IMG/VR virus record: IMGVR_UViG_3300027659_000087
Span: 1 to 38,520 of that record
DNA: 38,520 nucleotides
Direction: 5' to 3' (one strand)
Origin: a virus
Below, one piece after another: positions 35,587-38,520 of this stretch (the stretch's first letter is position 1; the number at the start of each line of letters is the position of its first letter). A model generated the notes under the pieces. It searched no databases and was not told the DNA's origin. It saw only the letters and a list, made by a program, of their open reading frames with translations. The position numbers and the translations under genes are program-made.

Positions 35587-38257
35587 GTCCAGTGCTTGGA
35601 AAGGCCAATGAAACGGCCCTGCTGACCCCAGCAAGGCCTTTGAAGCGCACAACGCCTGCCTTGGATGCTGCAGGCAGCCTGCCCAGCACGGTGGCGTAAC
35701 AATCGGCCCAGGCCGTGCCATCAAGGATGCGACGCATCCCCTTGGCGCTGTTGCTTACGAAGATCCGATCGCTTTCGATCTTGATGCCGATGCGGCCTAG
35801 GTGCGCCTCGGCCGCGGTCATGGTTATCTCCATGGATGTGGCAATGCCGCGGGCCAGCTCCACCAGCTCCCAGACGGTGCGGTTGTAGGCCGAGCCGCGG
35901 TCACCTTCCACCCTGACCTGGTGCTGGAGGATGTGCTGCAGGCAGCGCTCTTCATCGGCTTCGGTCTGCTCGGTGTAAGCGTCCCAGTTGTTGGCATCTA
36001 TGAGCTGGTAGGCGTCGTCAATGGTGGCTGGCCTGGAGTTGGCTAGGGACCAGGCGCCGGCCAGCAGGGTGCCGTATTGATCGCCTTGGCGCTGGCTGTC
36101 GAAGCGTTCAGCAGCAGCACGGCGGAACACTGCCACCGAATCACGAATGATGGGGATCTGGCCCACCATGCGCAGCAGTAGGCGATGCCCCATCTCGGCG
36201 GTGCATAGGCGGGTTATGTCGGCGTCGAGCGCTGACCAGTGAGCAGTGCGCTGAACCTTGGGCAGGTATGAAGGATTGCGCAGGGTGAGCTGCGCGAAGC
36301 GGGATTGATCGGCGCCTTGCTTTAGCGCGGTGGAGATTGAGCACAGCAGGAACATTGATCGGATGGTGAACGATTGCGCCGTGCCATCGGCGCCACCTTT
36401 GCCGATCACGCCACGGCCTGAGCTGCTGGCGACACGGGCTAGGGAGAGAATGTTCTGAATGCGTTGACGGTCGGCCTTCTCATTGCTCTCGGCTTCATCA
36501 AAGATCACCGGAATGGCATCGGCGCGCAGCTGCTGACGGATGAAGGCTTCGGTGGTGTTGCCTTCGGGGAATAGGGCCATTGACTCCAGCAGGATGCCGA
36601 TGAAGCGATCAAGGATGGCGCTCTTGCCAGATCCTGCTGATGCGGTGAGCCAGACGTGCGGCCGCCATTGCATGGCGCCACAGATCGGAGCTAAGGCAAT
36701 CCAGCCGGCCAGCAGCAGGCCTGATGCAGGGACTTCCCAATGGAAGCGTGATGCGATATCGATGATCTCCATGCCGAGCTCATCAGAGAGCAGCTCAAGG
36801 CGCTTGGGTAGGTCGATCGATGCCAGGCGCTGGTAGTGGAACTTTGAGTTGGCGGTTTTTCTTATTGAGTGCTCGGCGCCATCAATCAGCAGGCGATCAC
36901 CTAGGTGCAGCACGGAGCGGCCGGCGTCCCACCATGCGCCGCGGCCACGGATGCGATCAGCGCTGAAGATGCCGACAGCGGCCTGAGTCTCGAATAGGGA
37001 GCTGGCAGCAGCCAGCCAGTTGGCGCCGGTCTTGGATGGGAAGAGTGTTTCCCAGTAGGAGAGCGGCGCAAGGGTAAGCAGGTTGGTGCCGGTGTGTGAG
37101 CTGCGCGATAGCGAGATCACCTGCCCGGTGCTGCCTGGTTGGTAGTAGTAGACGCCTTCACTGAATCCCAGGCAGACGAAAGGTGCGTTGGTGGGTATCT
37201 CTGCAGCGGGTGGCGTTGGCGCTGCCGTGGCCGGCGTTGGCTCTGGCGCAGGCAGCTCGACAGGTTTGGCACGCTTAGCCATGGATTCAGCGGCAATAGC
37301 CGGCGTCCATTTCTGTGCCAGCGCATCGGCTAGGTCCCAGCCCTCGGGGAGGTGCTCGGGTGGGTTGACGACCTGAACGTTGCAGCCGAGTTCAAGGAGC
37401 GCTACGGCGAGCTTGGCCATGCACTCGCGGCCCTTGGCATCGGCATCAGGCCAGAGGGTGCAGCTACGGCCGGCGATGGGTTGCCAATCGGTGTAAGCCC
37501 AGCCAGCTGTACCACCAGTCCATGCAATGCAGACGTGGCCGGGGAATAACTGGGTAGCTGCATCGGTCTTGCCCTCGCCCTCGGAGATTAGAACCGGATC
37601 AGTGGGGCGGTCGTTGAGATCGGGCAGGCGGTAGATAAATCGGGGCTCAGGCCAATGGGACTGGAAAGCGTCGCGTTTGCTGGGGTAGTGCCAGCGGCCA
37701 TCGATCCAGGTGCGCTGGACGAACAGTTTTTGGGGTTTGCCGTTTTTGGGCGGCATCGGCACGCGTTGCACCCAGTAGCAGGGATTGGCGCGATCAGGGC
37801 CATACGGGAACTGAGCTACGGCGCTGCCAAGTGCCGGCGGTGGTGTCCCTGCTGGCGGGGTCTCGGGAATGCGATGCGGCCGGCCTTTGGCCTTGGGTTT
37901 GGCTGCTGCTGGCGGTCGTGCTGGGGTTGGATCCACCGGCCCGGTCGAGCTGGTGCCTAGGTGCTGCTCAATCCGCCGGCAGGCCTGCTTGAAATCCCAG
38001 CCGGTCACCCTGGTGAGCAGGTCCATGCCGGAGCCGCCACCGCCGAGACGGTCCTTGCCGCCGCAGTGTGAGCAGAACCATCCGCCATTGCCGGTGTCGT
38101 CATCCCACTTGAACCGGGTGTTGCCGGCGTCACCCGAGAGCACGCGACACGATGGACATGGCCCTTCGCGTTCGCATAGATCGCCCGGAGCAATTCCCGC
38201 GAGCGCTCCCAGCAGCTCCGGCCACCGGCCAGAGGCAGCGTCAATGGCTGATGGCAT
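35582..38257 (-). CDS. Primase-helicase: zinc ribbon, TOPRIM and DUF927-like ATPase
   Basis: An 891-residue replication protein. An N-terminal zinc ribbon has CPSC at 34-37 and CSHC at 62-65 around NTRFKWDDD. The TOPRIM-like part has LISEGEGK (223-230, Glu) and WPDADAKG (269-276, Asp-x-Asp). After a Pro/Ala linker (331-357), the helicase part has Walker A ASAGSGKSAI (539-548) and Walker B VIFDEAES (584-591), in the style of DUF927 helicases. It would prime and unwind the phage origin. The start is ATG 38257, 4 nt after the upstream stop; an extension to 38299 would overlap that gene. The stop lies in the GTTAC cluster. Confidence 0.9.
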   Translation of the reverse strand: MPSAIDAASGRWPELLGALAGIAPGDLCEREGPCPSCRVLSGDAGNTRFKWDDDTGNGGWFCSHCGGKDRLGGGGSGMDLLTRVTGWDFKQACRRIEQHLGTSSTGPVDPTPARPPAAAKPKAKGRPHRIPETPPAGTPPPALGSAVAQFPYGPDRANPCYWVQRVPMPPKNGKPQKLFVQRTWIDGRWHYPSKRDAFQSHWPEPRFIYRLPDLNDRPTDPVLISEGEGKTDAATQLFPGHVCIAWTGGTAGWAYTDWQPIAGRSCTLWPDADAKGRECMAKLAVALLELGCNVQVVNPPEHLPEGWDLADALAQKWTPAIAAESMAKRAKPVELPAPEPTPATAAPTPPAAEIPTNAPFVCLGFSEGVYYYQPGSTGQVISLSRSSHTGTNLLTLAPLSYWETLFPSKTGANWLAAASSLFETQAAVGIFSADRIRGRGAWWDAGRSVLHLGDRLLIDGAEHSIRKTANSKFHYQRLASIDLPKRLELLSDELGMEIIDIASRFHWEVPASGLLLAGWIALAPICGAMQWRPHVWLTASAGSGKSAILDRFIGILLESMALFPEGNTTEAFIRQQLRADAIPVIFDEAESNEKADRQRIQNILSLARVASSSGRGVIGKGGADGTAQSFTIRSMFLLCSISTALKQGADQSRFAQLTLRNPSYLPKVQRTAHWSALDADITRLCTAEMGHRLLLRMVGQIPIIRDSVAVFRRAAAERFDSQRQGDQYGTLLAGAWSLANSRPATIDDAYQLIDANNWDAYTEQTEADEERCLQHILQHQVRVEGDRGSAYNRTVWELVELARGIATSMEITMTAAEAHLGRIGIKIESDRIFVSNSAKGMRRILDGTAWADCYATVLGRLPAASKAGVVRFKGLAGVSRAVSLAFPSTGP

Positions 38258-38261
38258 GGGG

Positions 38262-38441
38262 TTAGGCCGTCGCCACGCGGCCAGGCCCTTGGCGCTCAAT
38301 ATCGCGGACGATCAGCCGGCGCAGGTATGCAGCACGGCTGCAGCCCTCGTATTGAGACTGGACATCGAGGTGCTCAACGTGCTCAGTGGCGAGCTCAATC
38401 GTTACGCAGCGCTTGCCTTCAGCAGTGGGCCAACCGGGCAT
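38262..38441 (-). CDS. Small ribbon-helix-helix protein (59 aa)
   Basis: ATG at 38441, TAA at 38264-38262, 4 nt before the primase start. MPGWPTAEGKRCVTIELATE has the strand of a CopG/Arc fold (RCVTIELAT), followed by two helices (HVEHLDVQSQYEG, SRAAYLRRLIVRDIERQ). Such proteins bind DNA as dimers and often repress their own promoter. It heads the primase operon, so it is a candidate to bind the GTTAC repeats or the promoter region at 38442-38520. Confidence 0.65.
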   Translation of the reverse strand: MPGWPTAEGKRCVTIELATEHVEHLDVQSQYEGCSRAAYLRRLIVRDIERQGPGRVATA

Positions 38442-38464
38442 GATGGGTAGTGGTGTGTTTTTAG

Positions 38465-38493
38465 AGTATAGGGGGTACCAAAGCGGTATGGAA
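38465..38493 (-). promoter_or_regulatory. Candidate promoter of the primase operon
   Basis: On the minus strand, TATACT (38470-38465) stands 24 nt before the ATG at 38441, with a weak -35 (TTCCAT) 17 nt upstream. The spacer contains the short dyad TACC-AAAGC-GGTA, a possible operator. The rest of 38494-38520 is G-rich on the plus strand, with a GGAGG. Confidence 0.45.
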
Positions 38494-38520
38494 TGGGGTA
38501 GGGTGGGGAGGTAGCCGCAT

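Noticed and set aside
35416-35724. Minus-strand ORF of 102 codons across the GTTAC cluster
   Set aside because: The product has no recognisable domain. It overlaps the 3' end of the primase gene in another frame, and the region is better explained as a non-coding repeat array.

Overview
The window is almost entirely the genome of a tailed, siphovirus-type dsDNA phage or prophage. It carries a complete head, tail and lysis gene set, a replication and recombination set, a phage sigma factor and many small accessory genes. No clear bacterial housekeeping gene is visible. I see no integrase, excisionase or CI-type repressor, so I cannot tell whether it is lytic or a prophage whose integration genes lie outside. 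The DNA is GC-rich and most starts lack a good Shine-Dalgarno. From memory, the small modular proteins at 8977-11309 (blocks such as 'RALCAEL', 'RAALAQPEPVAPTDEE', 'IEPVPVSER') and the SigA-like sigma factor point to a freshwater Synechococcus/Cyanobium-type cyanobacterial host. This host call is an inference.

Layout. (1) 2-4173, plus strand: an overlapping run of an SNF2-type helicase (cut by the window start), a DNA methyltransferase, a small ribbon-helix-helix-like protein, a second SF2 helicase with a zinc finger, and a NUMOD/HTH-like protein. (2) 4170-5424, minus strand: five small genes, two of them with duplicated upstream regions. (3) 5554-11309, plus strand: VRR-NUC nuclease, YqaJ recombination exonuclease, a conserved phage protein, SSB, then a translationally coupled chain of small proteins including a pentapeptide-repeat protein and several mosaic proteins, ending at a strong terminator. 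(4) 11380-14135: a small HTH gene, a minus-strand cluster of small genes, a sigma-70 family factor and a small ORF. (5) 14079-35267, minus strand: the late operon, read right to left as an unknown gene, GPZ-like tail protein, TerS, TerL, gpW-like joining protein, portal, protease-capsid fusion, head completion and connector proteins, tail fibre, tail terminator, tail tube, G/GT chaperones, tape measure, tail tip, holin/spanin candidates, two-domain endolysin and HNH nuclease. (6) 35268-35581: a non-coding repeat cluster. (7) 35582-38441, minus strand: zinc-ribbon/TOPRIM primase-helicase preceded by a small ribbon-helix-helix gene.

How it works together. The primase-helicase, SSB, YqaJ nuclease, VRR-NUC and helicases would replicate and recombine the genome. 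The cluster of GTTAC repeats beside the primase gene is the best candidate origin or operator. The late operon is very tightly packed. Every gap longer than 10 nt in it (taking the second start codon of the capsid gene) carries the same 10-mer, TCCATAGCCT on the coding strand, or a one-mismatch variant. This looks like a dispersed regulatory signal, possibly read by the phage sigma factor. The tail assembly chaperone genes are arranged for a programmed -1 frameshift at A AAA AAC.
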